Of a DNA stretch of 55,883 nucleotides, positions 33,638 to 42,686 are shown one piece after another. Below the pieces are notes generated by a model. The model was not told the origin of the DNA and did no database searches. It saw only the letters and a list, made by a program, of their open reading frames with translations. Position 1 is the stretch's first letter, and each line of letters starts with the position of its first letter. The translations under genes were made by a program, and so were the position numbers. Source of the stretch: an uncultured bacterium (GTDB lineage Bacteria; Cyanobacteriota; Vampirovibrionia; Gastranaerophilales; Gastranaerophilaceae); NCBI GenBank assembly GCA_902783835.1, contig CACZSN010000025.1:1-55883 (forward strand). Direction: 5' to 3'.

Positions 33638-36051
33638 CGGATTTTTTGACAAAATCCGAACTCAAGAAATTGCAAGCCGCTATTGATATTGAGGTTAAAC
33701 ACCAATATATTGATATAAGAGGCAGGGAGTGTCCTTTTTCGGTTTTTATGAAAAAGGAAACAAAGAAAATTTTTCAAAAAACAGGTAAAAATCCGAAATG
33801 GGAAGCTCTTATTTCTGCTTTTGAATTTTATCCTTATGATACTTTTGTTACCCGAAAACGAACTATTGCAAGGTTCGTGACACTTTTAAAGCAGGAAATT
33901 AATCCTCATTCGGAAGAGGAAGAAAAAGTAAAATCAGAAAAAAAATTTGAAACGGATATTCATTTTAAAGATGTTACATATCTCCGCGGAGTCGGACCGA
34001 AAACAGCGTTATTATTGAATAAAATCGGTATTTATACCATATATGATTTAATGACTTATTATCCCAAAAAGTACATTGATTATTCTTCCCGTTCGATGAT
34101 AAATGAACTCCAAGAGGGTGAAGATGTCACGATTTTCGGGACAATAATTGCCGTGAAAAATTTTACAAGCAAAGGAAAATTAACGGTTGTGAACGTAAAA
34201 ATTGCAGATGAGAGCGGTTCTTTGGACTTAACTTATTTTTATGCGAGCACAAATCGTTTTATGGTTGAAAGATACAAAAAACAGTTTCCTCAAGGCTCAA
34301 AAATAATGGTTTCTGGACGGGTAAAACGTGATAATTATTCTAAAAAATTGACGCTTGCAAAACCGGAATATCAGATTGTTGACGGTGATTTTATGGAAAC
34401 TGATAATTTGAATGCCGGCAGAATTGTACCGGTTTACGCTCTTTGTGAAAACTTGAACATAAAAGCTCTTAGAAAAGCAGTTGCCAATGCACTTTCTGAC
34501 TATGGCTCACAAATTAAAAATGTTGTTCCCGATGAAATAAGAGAAAAATATTCTCTTGCAAATAAACTTCAGGCTCTTGAATCAATCCATTTTCCGAAAA
34601 ATTTTCAAGATGCCGAAACGGCAAGAACGACACTTGTTTTCGAGGAATTGTTTTTGCTTGAAATTAAAATGGGATTAATCAAAAAAGAATATACAAATTC
34701 TCTTAAGGTTTCTCCTTTGAAAGTTAATGACGACGGGCTTGTTCAGCGTTTCATCAAGGGTTTGCCATTTGAGTTAACAAATGCACAAAAAAATGCAATT
34801 AATGAAATTTTTAATGATATTAATTCCGATAAACCTATGCAACGATTGCTTCAAGGGGATGTGGGTTCAGGAAAGACAGTCGTGGCATGTACGATGTTGC
34901 TTGCGGCAATTGAAAACGGTTATCAGGCGGCAATTATGGCTCCGACGGAAATCCTTGCCACACAACATTTTAACAATTTCGTAAAAATGCTGACACCGCT
35001 TGGTGTTAATGTTCAGCTTTTCACATCTTCAAATCCTAAAAAGTTACGAACGAAGCTTGAAACTGATTTGAGAAACGGACAAATTGATATTGCAGTCGGC
35101 ACTCATGCTCTCATTCAGGATAATGTTGAGTTCAAAAATCTTGGGGCGGTCATAATTGATGAACAACACAGGTTTGGGGTAAAACAAAGAAATACTCTTA
35201 AAAATAAAGCAATTCTTCCTCAAATGCTTACAATGAGTGCAACTCCCATTCCGAGAACCTTGGCTCTGACTGTTCATGGAGATTTGGATTTGACAATTAT
35301 TGATGAACTTCCTGCCGGTAGAAAAGAGATTAAAACAACCTTGTTGAGGGCATCTCAGCGGAAAAAAGCTCACGACTTGATAAAATCGGAAGTTATGAAA
35401 GGACATCAGGCTTACATTGTTTTTCCGTTAATTGATGAATCGGAAACAATTTCTGCGAAGGCTGCCACAACAGAGGCGGAAAATTTGCAAAACGGTGAGT
35501 TTAGTGATCTTCGTGTAGGACTTCTTCACGGAAAAATGAAACCTGAAGAAAAAGATGAAGTTATGAAAGCTTTTAAAAATAAAGAATATGATGTCCTTGT
35601 AAGTACCACAGTTGTTGAAGTTGGGGTTGATGTTCCAAATGCAACGGTTATGGTTATCGAAAATGCCGAAAGATTCGGTCTGTCACAACTTCACCAGCTT
35701 CGCGGTCGTGTCGGAAGAAATTCTTTGCAATCATATTGCGTTTTGATTTCATCTTCCTCAAGCCAAGACACAATGACCCGTTTGAATATTATGACGGAAA
35801 CAAATGACGGTTTTGTTATTGCCGAAAAAGACCTTGAAATCAGAGGACCCGGGGCATTCTTGGGGGTAAGACAAAGCGGACTTCCCGAACTCAATTTGAC
35901 TGATTTGTCCAAAGATGTTCAGATTTTGGAACAGGCAAGAAAATCAGCAATTGATTTTTTGAAAAATAACAATATCGACGATTTTCCCGAATTAAAAATG
36001 AATATTAAGCAAATACAAGGTATTACAAAGGATATCGGAATTCCGGATTAA
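33634..36051 (+). CDS. recG: ATP-dependent DNA helicase RecG
   Basis: 805 residues; remodels stalled replication forks and branched DNA. There is an N-terminal extension of about 110 residues before the usual RecG start ('DVTYLRGVGPKTALLLNKIGIYTIYDLMTYYPKKYIDYS' region), followed by the OB-fold wedge domain. Helicase motifs include Walker A GDVGSGKT (408-415), DEQH (509-512), 'MSATPIPRTLALT' and 'QLRGRVGRN'. Extended RecG proteins are known from cyanobacteria, which supports the taxonomic guess. Start overlaps the cyclase stop (ATGA). Its TAA overlaps the stop of the convergent gene in the tetranucleotide TTAA. Confidence 0.96.
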   Translation: MTDFLTKSELKKLQAAIDIEVKHQYIDIRGRECPFSVFMKKETKKIFQKTGKNPKWEALISAFEFYPYDTFVTRKRTIARFVTLLKQEINPHSEEEEKVKSEKKFETDIHFKDVTYLRGVGPKTALLLNKIGIYTIYDLMTYYPKKYIDYSSRSMINELQEGEDVTIFGTIIAVKNFTSKGKLTVVNVKIADESGSLDLTYFYASTNRFMVERYKKQFPQGSKIMVSGRVKRDNYSKKLTLAKPEYQIVDGDFMETDNLNAGRIVPVYALCENLNIKALRKAVANALSDYGSQIKNVVPDEIREKYSLANKLQALESIHFPKNFQDAETARTTLVFEELFLLEIKMGLIKKEYTNSLKVSPLKVNDDGLVQRFIKGLPFELTNAQKNAINEIFNDINSDKPMQRLLQGDVGSGKTVVACTMLLAAIENGYQAAIMAPTEILATQHFNNFVKMLTPLGVNVQLFTSSNPKKLRTKLETDLRNGQIDIAVGTHALIQDNVEFKNLGAVIIDEQHRFGVKQRNTLKNKAILPQMLTMSATPIPRTLALTVHGDLDLTIIDELPAGRKEIKTTLLRASQRKKAHDLIKSEVMKGHQAYIVFPLIDESETISAKAATTEAENLQNGEFSDLRVGLLHGKMKPEEKDEVMKAFKNKEYDVLVSTTVVEVGVDVPNATVMVIENAERFGLSQLHQLRGRVGRNSLQSYCVLISSSSSQDTMTRLNIMTETNDGFVIAEKDLEIRGPGAFLGVRQSGLPELNLTDLSKDVQILEQARKSAIDFLKNNNIDDFPELKMNIKQIQGITKDIGIPD

Positions 36052-37718
36052 ATTTTTTCCCAAACCGTAATGCTCCATTTTCCTTTTTCTTCTGCAAAAA
36101 CAGGTGCTAATTCAGTATTTGCATAGTTTTGGGTCATGTTGTCAATGTGACTGAAAATCAAAAACATAAACGGTAATCTTTTAAATTTTTTCTCGTCTTG
36201 AAGGACTTCCCTCATTCTGTTTTCATCCACAAATGCCACGGATTTTAATGAAATTAGTGCAAATTTATCACCTTTTTTCATTCTGTTAAAGAAAAATCTG
36301 TGTAAATAACCGTCAAAATAATCATCTTTTCCGCTTTCAAAAGATGTTTTGAATAATTCTTTTCCGTTTGCCATAATCTCAGAATGCAAAGGCGGTTCGT
36401 GCATTAAACGGTATTGAAAATTAAATTTTGTCATTGATTCTACAAAATAATCTTCAATGGGACAGTACTTCTGAAACCGATAATCTTCATAATATAAAAG
36501 TAAAATATTATCACCTTTTTTTAATTTCGCATCCTGAATTAATTCCGCAACTGCTTTATGACCTTCGTTTCTGTTTAATTTCTGAGGGGCATAATCACTA
36601 AATACGGTATAAAACACTATTGGTGCGAATAATAACACGGATAGTGTTTTTTGAAGAAATTGCGGTGCTATTGAACATAATCCGATTCCGACAAGAGCAA
36701 TAAAAACAGGATATATTTCGGTTGTATATTTTGTAATCAGTACCATTTTGCCCAAAATTGATGCCAAAATCATTACAATCAATGTTCCGATTGCAATAAA
36801 AGAAATAACCCTAATGTTTTTGTCGGGTTTTGTTAAAGCCTTTGAAATTCCTATGAAAGCAATTAATAACGGAATTATCGCAAATATTAAATAACCGAAA
36901 TTAAAGTGATTATTCTTACATAAAAATGAAAAAAGGCTAACAGGGGTATTGACGATATTTACTTGAATTGGCGAGATATAATCCGCTAAAACGAAAAATA
37001 ATTTTGTTACGGAAAAATCCGACCAAAATTGAGACAAATAACTTGCAGTCAATGTTTTGAACAAAAACGGTGATAGCGGTAACATAGTTATTGCAGTTGA
37101 TAACACGATTAGTGTTATTTGTTTTGTTTGTATTTTATTTTCTTTTTTGAGGGTATAAAATACTGCTAAAAAGTTGAAAAACACGAATACAAAGCCGATG
37201 GTGTGCGTAAACATAACCAAAACATTAGTTAAATAAAACAGTAAATAGTTTGTGTATGTTTGTTTTTCAAGTAATTTAAGTGTGACTAAAATTGCAAGGG
37301 ACGAAAAAAGAAACAGTATAGAGTAAAATCGGACTTCTTGTGCAAAATATATCATAAATCCGCTGAATGCACTCAATGTCGCACAAACGAGTCCCGCTTG
37401 AGCATCTTTGAGTTTTTTACCTGTTTCAAACATTGTCCAAATGCCTAAAATGCTTGGTATTACGGAAGAAATTCTGAGAGACAAATCTTCGTTTCCGAAA
37501 ACTGTTGTCCAAAGTTTCAGATAAAAATAGTAAAACGGCATGTGACAATTTTTATATACCGCATCAAAAAATTCCCCTATGAGTGGTTTTTGAGAAATAT
37601 ACCAGCTGACGTATTCATCATTCCAAAGCCCAAAAGGCTTGTCTATGGACATCATTCTGATGAGCAAACCTATCAACATAATAAGAAATAAGTTCAGATA
37701 AATTCTTTTGTTTGTCAT
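36048..37718 (-). CDS. ArnT/PMT-like membrane glycosyltransferase (GT39/GT83-like)
   Basis: 556 residues with about ten to twelve TM helices and a soluble C-terminal region (about 385-556). The first periplasmic loop contains the acidic motif of the family ('DKPFGLWNDEYVSWYISQKP'), followed by 'NCHMPFYYFYLKLWTTVFG'. These enzymes use polyprenyl-phosphate sugars to modify lipid A, glycans or proteins on the periplasmic side. The divergent Dpm1-like gene at 37805 could supply such a donor. It converges on recG with overlapping stop codons. Acceptor unknown. Confidence 0.82.
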   Translation of the reverse strand: MTNKRIYLNLFLIMLIGLLIRMMSIDKPFGLWNDEYVSWYISQKPLIGEFFDAVYKNCHMPFYYFYLKLWTTVFGNEDLSLRISSVIPSILGIWTMFETGKKLKDAQAGLVCATLSAFSGFMIYFAQEVRFYSILFLFSSLAILVTLKLLEKQTYTNYLLFYLTNVLVMFTHTIGFVFVFFNFLAVFYTLKKENKIQTKQITLIVLSTAITMLPLSPFLFKTLTASYLSQFWSDFSVTKLFFVLADYISPIQVNIVNTPVSLFSFLCKNNHFNFGYLIFAIIPLLIAFIGISKALTKPDKNIRVISFIAIGTLIVMILASILGKMVLITKYTTEIYPVFIALVGIGLCSIAPQFLQKTLSVLLFAPIVFYTVFSDYAPQKLNRNEGHKAVAELIQDAKLKKGDNILLLYYEDYRFQKYCPIEDYFVESMTKFNFQYRLMHEPPLHSEIMANGKELFKTSFESGKDDYFDGYLHRFFFNRMKKGDKFALISLKSVAFVDENRMREVLQDEKKFKRLPFMFLIFSHIDNMTQNYANTELAPVFAEEKGKWSITVWEKI

Positions 37719-37804
37719 TTTGTTATAATTCTGTTTTGTTGTGGTAATATAAATAATTATAGAACATTGTTTACGATTTTAAAATAAAAAAAGAATAAAT
37801 TTTT

Positions 37805-38746
37805 ATGAAACTTATAATACAAATTCCCGCATATAATGAAGAAATATCGTTACCTTTGACCCTTTCGTCAATAAAGAGGCACTATGAAGGAATAGATGAA
37901 GTTGAAATTTTGGTAATTAATGACGGCAGTACGGACAGAACGAAGTATATTGCGGAAGAATACGGTGTTGAGCATATTTTGAACTTCCCGACAAATAAAG
38001 GTTTAGCAAAAGCTTTTCTTTTGGGGTTGCAATATTGTATTAATGCCGGAGCCGATGTAATTGTCAATATTGATGCGGATAATCAGTACAATGCGGATGA
38101 TATTGATAAGTTAATTTGGCCGATTGTCAATAACAAGGCGGATATTGTTATCGGAAAAAGACCGGTTGACAGGATTAAGCATTTTTCGCCAGTAAAGAAG
38201 TTGTTGCAAAAAATCGGTACAAAGGTTGTAAAATTGTTGAGCAGTACCGGAACAGAAGATGCTCCGAGCGGATTTAGAGCATTTTCACGTAAAGCGGCTA
38301 TGCAAATCAACGTTTTCGACAACTATACCTACACGATTGAAACAATTATGCAATCTAAGGCAAAAGGTTTCGTAATAGAATCTGTTCCGATTAGAACAAA
38401 TGAAGGTTATCGTAAATCCCGTTTGGTGAAAAATCTCTTTGATTACGTTAAAAAATCAGCATTTACGGTTTTGAGAATGTTTATCATTTACAGACCGTTC
38501 AGATTTTTTGTTATAATTGGCGGAATTTTCTGTTTTGCGGGTGTTTTAATTTGGGCAAAATATTTCTTTTCAATTTTGAACGGTTCGGCGGAAAACCATT
38601 TGCAGTCGTTGATTTTCTCCGTAATTCTTATATTCTGCGGGGTTCAAACGGCTATTTTAGGTGTAATAGCAGATTTATTGGCGATTAACAGAAAATTGCT
38701 CGAAGATGTCCAAGTCCGTGTGAAAATGCTTGAACAAAAAAAATAG
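37805..38746 (+). CDS. Polyprenyl-phosphate glycosyltransferase (Dpm1/GT2 family) with TM tail
   Basis: 313 residues. The GT-A domain has 'IIQIPAYNEEISLPLTLSSI', 'EILVINDGSTDRTKYIAEEYG', 'NKGLAKAFLLGLQY' and the DXD motif 'VNIDADNQYN'. Two C-terminal TM helices (about 232-255 and 267-290) and 'FRFFVIIGGIFCFAGVLIW' place it in the membrane-bound Dpm1-like group. It would load a sugar onto undecaprenyl phosphate for a periplasmic transferase such as the divergent gene at 36048-37718. The 86-base shared intergenic region probably holds both promoters. Confidence 0.87.
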   Translation: MKLIIQIPAYNEEISLPLTLSSIKRHYEGIDEVEILVINDGSTDRTKYIAEEYGVEHILNFPTNKGLAKAFLLGLQYCINAGADVIVNIDADNQYNADDIDKLIWPIVNNKADIVIGKRPVDRIKHFSPVKKLLQKIGTKVVKLLSSTGTEDAPSGFRAFSRKAAMQINVFDNYTYTIETIMQSKAKGFVIESVPIRTNEGYRKSRLVKNLFDYVKKSAFTVLRMFIIYRPFRFFVIIGGIFCFAGVLIWAKYFFSILNGSAENHLQSLIFSVILIFCGVQTAILGVIADLLAINRKLLEDVQVRVKMLEQKK

Positions 38747-38760
38747 TTCTAAATTATAGC

Positions 38761-38790
38761 CGATGGGATATTCATCGAACTTAAAATTTT
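38761..38790 (+). terminator. Weak hairpin after the Dpm1-like gene
   Basis: CGATG (38761-38765) pairs with CATCG (38773-38777) around a 7-base loop, followed a few bases later by TTTTTT. The stem is short and the T-run is displaced, so this is only a possible terminator. Confidence 0.3.
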
Positions 38791-38806
38791 TTCGTAATGT
38801 TTCATT

Positions 38807-40264
38807 ATGAAAAATTTTGCATTTTTTCTTATAATCATAATATTTTTTTTAAATTCTAATTCCGTAAAATCAGACGAATTGAATATTTGGGACTACAAAC
38901 GTGATGATTTTATTGAAGAAAGTTTGCTTGGCAAAGCTCCGCTTTTTGAAAAGCAAAGACAAGAAAAAATTGACAAGGAACTTGAGGAGCTTTTAAAAAT
39001 CAAATTGGTTCCCGTCACTTTTGAAGAATGCCTGAAAATCGCCGTTGATAACAATTATCGGATAAAAGAAAAAACATATACCGAAAAAAGTTATAAATGG
39101 CTCGAGAGAAATGCTTATGCGGAATTTCTGCCCGATTTTAGATATTACTTTAGTATTCAACATTTACAAGGTACATTTTTGGTCGGGAACATTGTCCCTA
39201 CTGATGTTGACGAAACTCCTATCCAAAGCTATATTTTAGTAAATTGGAATGTTTTTAATCGTGGCAAAGCGTTTTTTGATGTAAAAGAACAGAAAAATCT
39301 CCATAAATCTGCAAAACTTTTGAAAGACTTTTCAAGAGAAGAAATTATTTTAAACACTGCAATAAACTACTATCAACTTCTCCGTAACAAAGTCGAAGTT
39401 GATATTTATAAAACAAATTTAATAGACCGAAAAGCTCAATATGACTTGACGAAAGCAAGATACACGGTTGGTGTCGGAACAAAATTTGACGTTTATCGTT
39501 CGGAAGCAGAACTTGCAAAGGCAAAACAACAATATATTACAGCTTTTAATACAATAAGAATATCTCAAGCAAAGTTGGCAAACGTAATGGGCATCGACAT
39601 TTTGATACCGATATATCCCACTGATAATATGGTAAGTGAAAAATCACTTCTTGATTGTCCCGTCGAAAATCTCGTTGAATATGCAAAAAGTTCAAGAAAA
39701 GACTTAGAAGCGGAAAGAAAACGAATAGAAGCTCTAAAAGCAGCAAGGAACGGACTTTATACAGAGTTTATACCCGATGTAAACATAAACTATGCTTACG
39801 CAAGTTACGGAACGGCAAGAGCCGGATTATACCCGAGTAATGCACTCACTTTGAGCGTTTCTGCACCATTGGGAAAAAATTTAGGTGTCGGAACAATAAC
39901 TCAAGTCAAAGCTGAAACTGAAAATATAAAAGCTGCACAAATGGCCTTGATACAGAAAACTCGTGACGTTGAGCAGTCTGTTATCACATCAAACCAAAAT
40001 TCACTTTCTGCGAAAGAACGAGTTGAAGCATCAAAAACAGAAGTTTTTGCTTCGGGAAAGAGCTTAGAAAGCTCAATAAAATTAATGAATGCAGGAGTTT
40101 CAACATTTCTTGATGTTATTCAGGCTCAAGGTTTGAAAGTTAATTCACAAGTCGGTCTTGCGGAAAATATTACAGATTATAATATTGCCCAAGTTCAATT
40201 ATTATTTGATACTGGAATTATAAGCATAGACAGCGTTTTGAATGGTTATCGACAAACACCTTGA
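38807..40264 (+). CDS. TolC-family outer-membrane efflux protein
   Basis: 485 residues, signal peptide about 1-22. The region after it is Lys/Glu-rich ('LFEKQRQEKIDKELEELLKIK'), then the first helical repeat begins ('VTFEECLKIAVDNNYRIKEK') and the second ('SLESSIKLMNAGVSTFLDVIQAQGLKVNSQ'). It forms an outer-membrane duct, but no pump gene is adjacent, in contrast with the tolC-macAB operon at 1-4124. The last 19 bases overlap the 3' end of the minus-strand gene at 40246. Partner pump is not in the window. Confidence 0.88.
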   Translation: MKNFAFFLIIIIFFLNSNSVKSDELNIWDYKRDDFIEESLLGKAPLFEKQRQEKIDKELEELLKIKLVPVTFEECLKIAVDNNYRIKEKTYTEKSYKWLERNAYAEFLPDFRYYFSIQHLQGTFLVGNIVPTDVDETPIQSYILVNWNVFNRGKAFFDVKEQKNLHKSAKLLKDFSREEIILNTAINYYQLLRNKVEVDIYKTNLIDRKAQYDLTKARYTVGVGTKFDVYRSEAELAKAKQQYITAFNTIRISQAKLANVMGIDILIPIYPTDNMVSEKSLLDCPVENLVEYAKSSRKDLEAERKRIEALKAARNGLYTEFIPDVNINYAYASYGTARAGLYPSNALTLSVSAPLGKNLGVGTITQVKAETENIKAAQMALIQKTRDVEQSVITSNQNSLSAKERVEASKTEVFASGKSLESSIKLMNAGVSTFLDVIQAQGLKVNSQVGLAENITDYNIAQVQLLFDTGIISIDSVLNGYRQTP

Positions 40265-40905
40265 CGAAACCCGATTACGTCTAAATCATGAAATTCAAAA
40301 AGCTTTTTGCATTTTTCGTTTTTTCCGTCTTTAGCATAAGAATATGCGGTATAAGCTCCCAAAACGGCTTCTAATTCAGCAACGGGAAGCATGTTAGACG
40401 GCAAATTTTCGAGGTTTAATTTGTATTTTAAACCTGTTTGTAAAGCCTTGCAATCAGCAGGACTTCTGTCTAAAAAAGCCTCGTTGCAACCGAATGCTAA
40501 TTTTGCATTATGGATATCAAATCTAAAAATTGAATATCCTTCATCTTTTAAATTTTTAAATAAATCAGTTCCTTTTTTGGAAAATCTGTCCGCCCAACAA
40601 TCTCGATTAGCAAGGTGAGAGTTGAGATTTACGGGGTGATAAATTCTTGATAAATATTTCCATCTGCTGCCAATCATAACTTCGTTTTTTGCCATTGAAA
40701 CAGCAATCATAGAGTTTTTTGCACCTTGAAAATTCTTTAAAAAATAATCCACATCGTGCAAAGTATATAATTTGTCCATTAACAATAAATTTAAATTGTC
40801 ATCTAAAATTGCAACAGCGGATTCACTTGAAGAGATTGACGAGAAAGAAATTCCGACGAATGTCTTTTTATCCCGAAACTCGGGTTTTGTAATGTATTTT
40901 TCCAT
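40246..40905 (-). CDS. Conserved-looking protein of unknown function, possible RNase H-like fold (DUF429-like)
   Basis: 219 residues, soluble, no signal peptide. The order of strands and acidic residues ('KKTFVGISFSSISSSESAVAILDDNLNLLLMDKLY', then 'FLKNFQGAKNSMIAVSMAKNEVM', later 'LPVAELEAVLGAYTAYSYAKDG') resembles the RNase H-like DUF429 family, but I could not confirm the catalytic acidic pattern. It is transcribed alone on the minus strand and its 3' end overlaps the convergent tolC-like gene by 19 bases. No ribosome-binding site stronger than AAAGAAA is seen. Function not assigned. Confidence 0.65.
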   Translation of the reverse strand: MEKYITKPEFRDKKTFVGISFSSISSSESAVAILDDNLNLLLMDKLYTLHDVDYFLKNFQGAKNSMIAVSMAKNEVMIGSRWKYLSRIYHPVNLNSHLANRDCWADRFSKKGTDLFKNLKDEGYSIFRFDIHNAKLAFGCNEAFLDRSPADCKALQTGLKYKLNLENLPSNMLPVAELEAVLGAYTAYSYAKDGKNEKCKKLFEFHDLDVIGFRQGVCR

Positions 40906-40995
40906 AAATTTTTTCTTTTTTAAAACTTTTTTATGCTCGAAATTACATTTTTATAGAAATGTTTCGTTACAACCGTAATTCTAAATTTCGATTTA

Positions 40996-41004
40996 TGCTA
41001 AAAT
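40996..41004 (+). promoter_or_regulatory. Extended -10 promoter element (TGCTAAAAT) of the hldA-like operon
   Basis: Same TTATGCTAAAAT 12-mer as upstream of the DtxR-family gene. It predicts a leader of about 25 bases before the TTG at 41036. Confidence 0.6.
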
Positions 41005-41035
41005 TATAACATAAAAAATAAATTGGAGAACATAA

Positions 41036-42064
41036 TTGTTTTTAGCAGATAAAGAAGTCCTAAAAATGGACATAACAAAATTGAAAAAGCCGCGGGTACT
41101 TGTAATCGGCGATGTAGCGATAGATGAAATGATTTACGGCAATACCGAAAGAATTTCAAGAGAGGCTCCGGTATTGATATTACGTCATACGCAGACGAAA
41201 ATTATTCTTGGTGCCGCTTCAAATGCCGCTCATAATATTTCCACTTTGAACGGCGGAAAGGTTTCTGTTCTTGGAACATACGGTGAAGACTACTACGGCA
41301 AAGTCTTGCTTGAAGCTTTTGAAAAGGCAAAAGTCGATACGAAGTATATGGTAAAAGCTCCGGAAAGACCGACTACGGTAAAAACAAGAATTTCAGGCTC
41401 ATGCTCACAATCTGTTACTCAACAAATCGTGAGAATAGATAGGGAAACTAAAGAATGGCTTTCAAAAGAAACAGAAGATAAAGTTTGTGAAACTATTGAA
41501 AAGGCTGTTCCTGAGTTTGATGCGGTAATTTTGTCGGATTATCAGCTCGGAACATTGACGGACAGAGTTATTCAAACAACCGTAGAAGTTGCCAAAAAAC
41601 ACGGAAAAATTGTTGTTGCGGATGTTCAAAAAGATATGTACCGTTACAAAGGTGTTACCGCTATGACGCCTAATCAGCCCGATACGGAAAAATTTGTCGG
41701 ATTTTTTATCAAAGACGAAGAAACTTTGAAAAAAGCGGGTGAAAAATTGCTTGAGTCAACAAATTCCGATTTAATGTTGATTACACGCGGCGGTGACGGA
41801 ATGGCTGTTTTTGAAAGAGGTCGGGAATATTCTCCGATACCTGTTTTCAATAAAACGGATGTTTTTGATGTTACCGGGGCGGGAGATACTGTTGTTGCTT
41901 CATTTACGCTCGGTCTTGCAGCCGGTTTGTCACCAAAGCATGCCGCTATTATCGGAAACCTTGCGGCAAGTATAGTAATCCGTTCTTTCGGTTGTGCTAC
42001 AACGAATATCAAGGAATTGATTAAAACAGCGGATAAAATTAATTTTGAAAAATTCAGAGGATAA
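41036..42064 (+). CDS. D-glycero-D-manno-heptose-7-phosphate kinase-like PfkB protein (HldE N-domain type)
   Basis: 342 residues of the PfkB/ribokinase fold, closest in pattern to RfaE/HldA: 'KPRVLVIGDVAIDEMIYGNTERISREAPVLILRH', 'GAASNAAHNISTLNGGKVSVLGTYGEDYYG' and the catalytic GAGD (281-284) in 'DVTGAGDTVVASF'. It phosphorylates heptose-7-phosphate at C1 on the way to ADP-heptose for the LPS core. The nucleotidyltransferase half of HldE is absent, so that step must be encoded elsewhere. The start is TTG 41036 with GGAG 7 bases upstream; ATG 41066 is the alternative but has no good site. It leads a four-gene operon. Confidence 0.85.
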   Translation: MFLADKEVLKMDITKLKKPRVLVIGDVAIDEMIYGNTERISREAPVLILRHTQTKIILGAASNAAHNISTLNGGKVSVLGTYGEDYYGKVLLEAFEKAKVDTKYMVKAPERPTTVKTRISGSCSQSVTQQIVRIDRETKEWLSKETEDKVCETIEKAVPEFDAVILSDYQLGTLTDRVIQTTVEVAKKHGKIVVADVQKDMYRYKGVTAMTPNQPDTEKFVGFFIKDEETLKKAGEKLLESTNSDLMLITRGGDGMAVFERGREYSPIPVFNKTDVFDVTGAGDTVVASFTLGLAAGLSPKHAAIIGNLAASIVIRSFGCATTNIKELIKTADKINFEKFRG

Positions 42065-42068
42065 TAAA

Positions 42069-42674
42069 ATGAAAATTTGTGAAACATGTGAAAAAATAAA
42101 AAATGCACTCGGACTTGGAAAATGTCCTTGTTGCAAAAACTTAAAACCGACAGATTGGGCAATAATTGCTGCTGTTTTGGTGATTATTGCGGTCGCAATA
42201 GCTGTATTTACAGGTGCAAACAAATTTATCTCAAAATCACCTGTTTTGGAAGAAAAAAATGTTCAATTTTCGGTATTTTTCAGAGGAATTACGATTACTG
42301 ATACAAGTTCTCCGTTTATCCCCAATGAAGATACTTTCATTACAATCAGAAATGTACCTTATACAAAATTAAAAATTACGGATGTAAAATATGACAGAAG
42401 AAAAGTTCTTCTTGAAACAAGCAAGTTAGGTAATTATCAACCTGTTGATGATATTTCGCAACCTGCGGTTTTTGATTTTATCGTAACTGTTCAAGATAAG
42501 GCAAAAATCACTGATGACGGTGCCGTCGTCGGCGGAAACAAAATCAAAATGGGTATCCCCGTAATTTTGGAAGGTAAAAATTATAAATTTACGGGTGTTA
42601 TTTCAAACGTTCAATATGTTGAAGATGATAATACCGATACTCAAAATCAACAAGCGGAAAATCAAACAAAATAG
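42069..42674 (+). CDS. Zinc-ribbon, single-TM protein with DUF4330-like domain
   Basis: 201 residues. Two CxxC knuckles near the start ('KICETCEK' and 'GKCPCCKN') form a likely cytoplasmic zinc ribbon, followed by one TM helix ('DWAIIAAVLVIIAVAIAVFTGA') and an extracytoplasmic beta-rich domain ('VQFSVFFRGITITDTSSPFI', 'VPYTKLKITDVKYDRR') resembling DUF4330. The tail is Gln/Asn/Asp-rich. ATG 42069 has AGAGGA upstream; the longer frame to 42045 lies inside the previous gene. Placed between the heptose kinase and the O-antigen ligase, a role in LPS assembly is possible but unproven. Confidence 0.72.
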   Translation: MKICETCEKIKNALGLGKCPCCKNLKPTDWAIIAAVLVIIAVAIAVFTGANKFISKSPVLEEKNVQFSVFFRGITITDTSSPFIPNEDTFITIRNVPYTKLKITDVKYDRRKVLLETSKLGNYQPVDDISQPAVFDFIVTVQDKAKITDDGAVVGGNKIKMGIPVILEGKNYKFTGVISNVQYVEDDNTDTQNQQAENQTK

Positions 42675-42686
42675 TCGGACAAAAAA

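Noticed and set aside
40945..40962. ACATTT/AAATGT inverted repeat before the hldA-like operon as an operator
   Set aside because: Low-complexity A/T arms with little information; likely chance.
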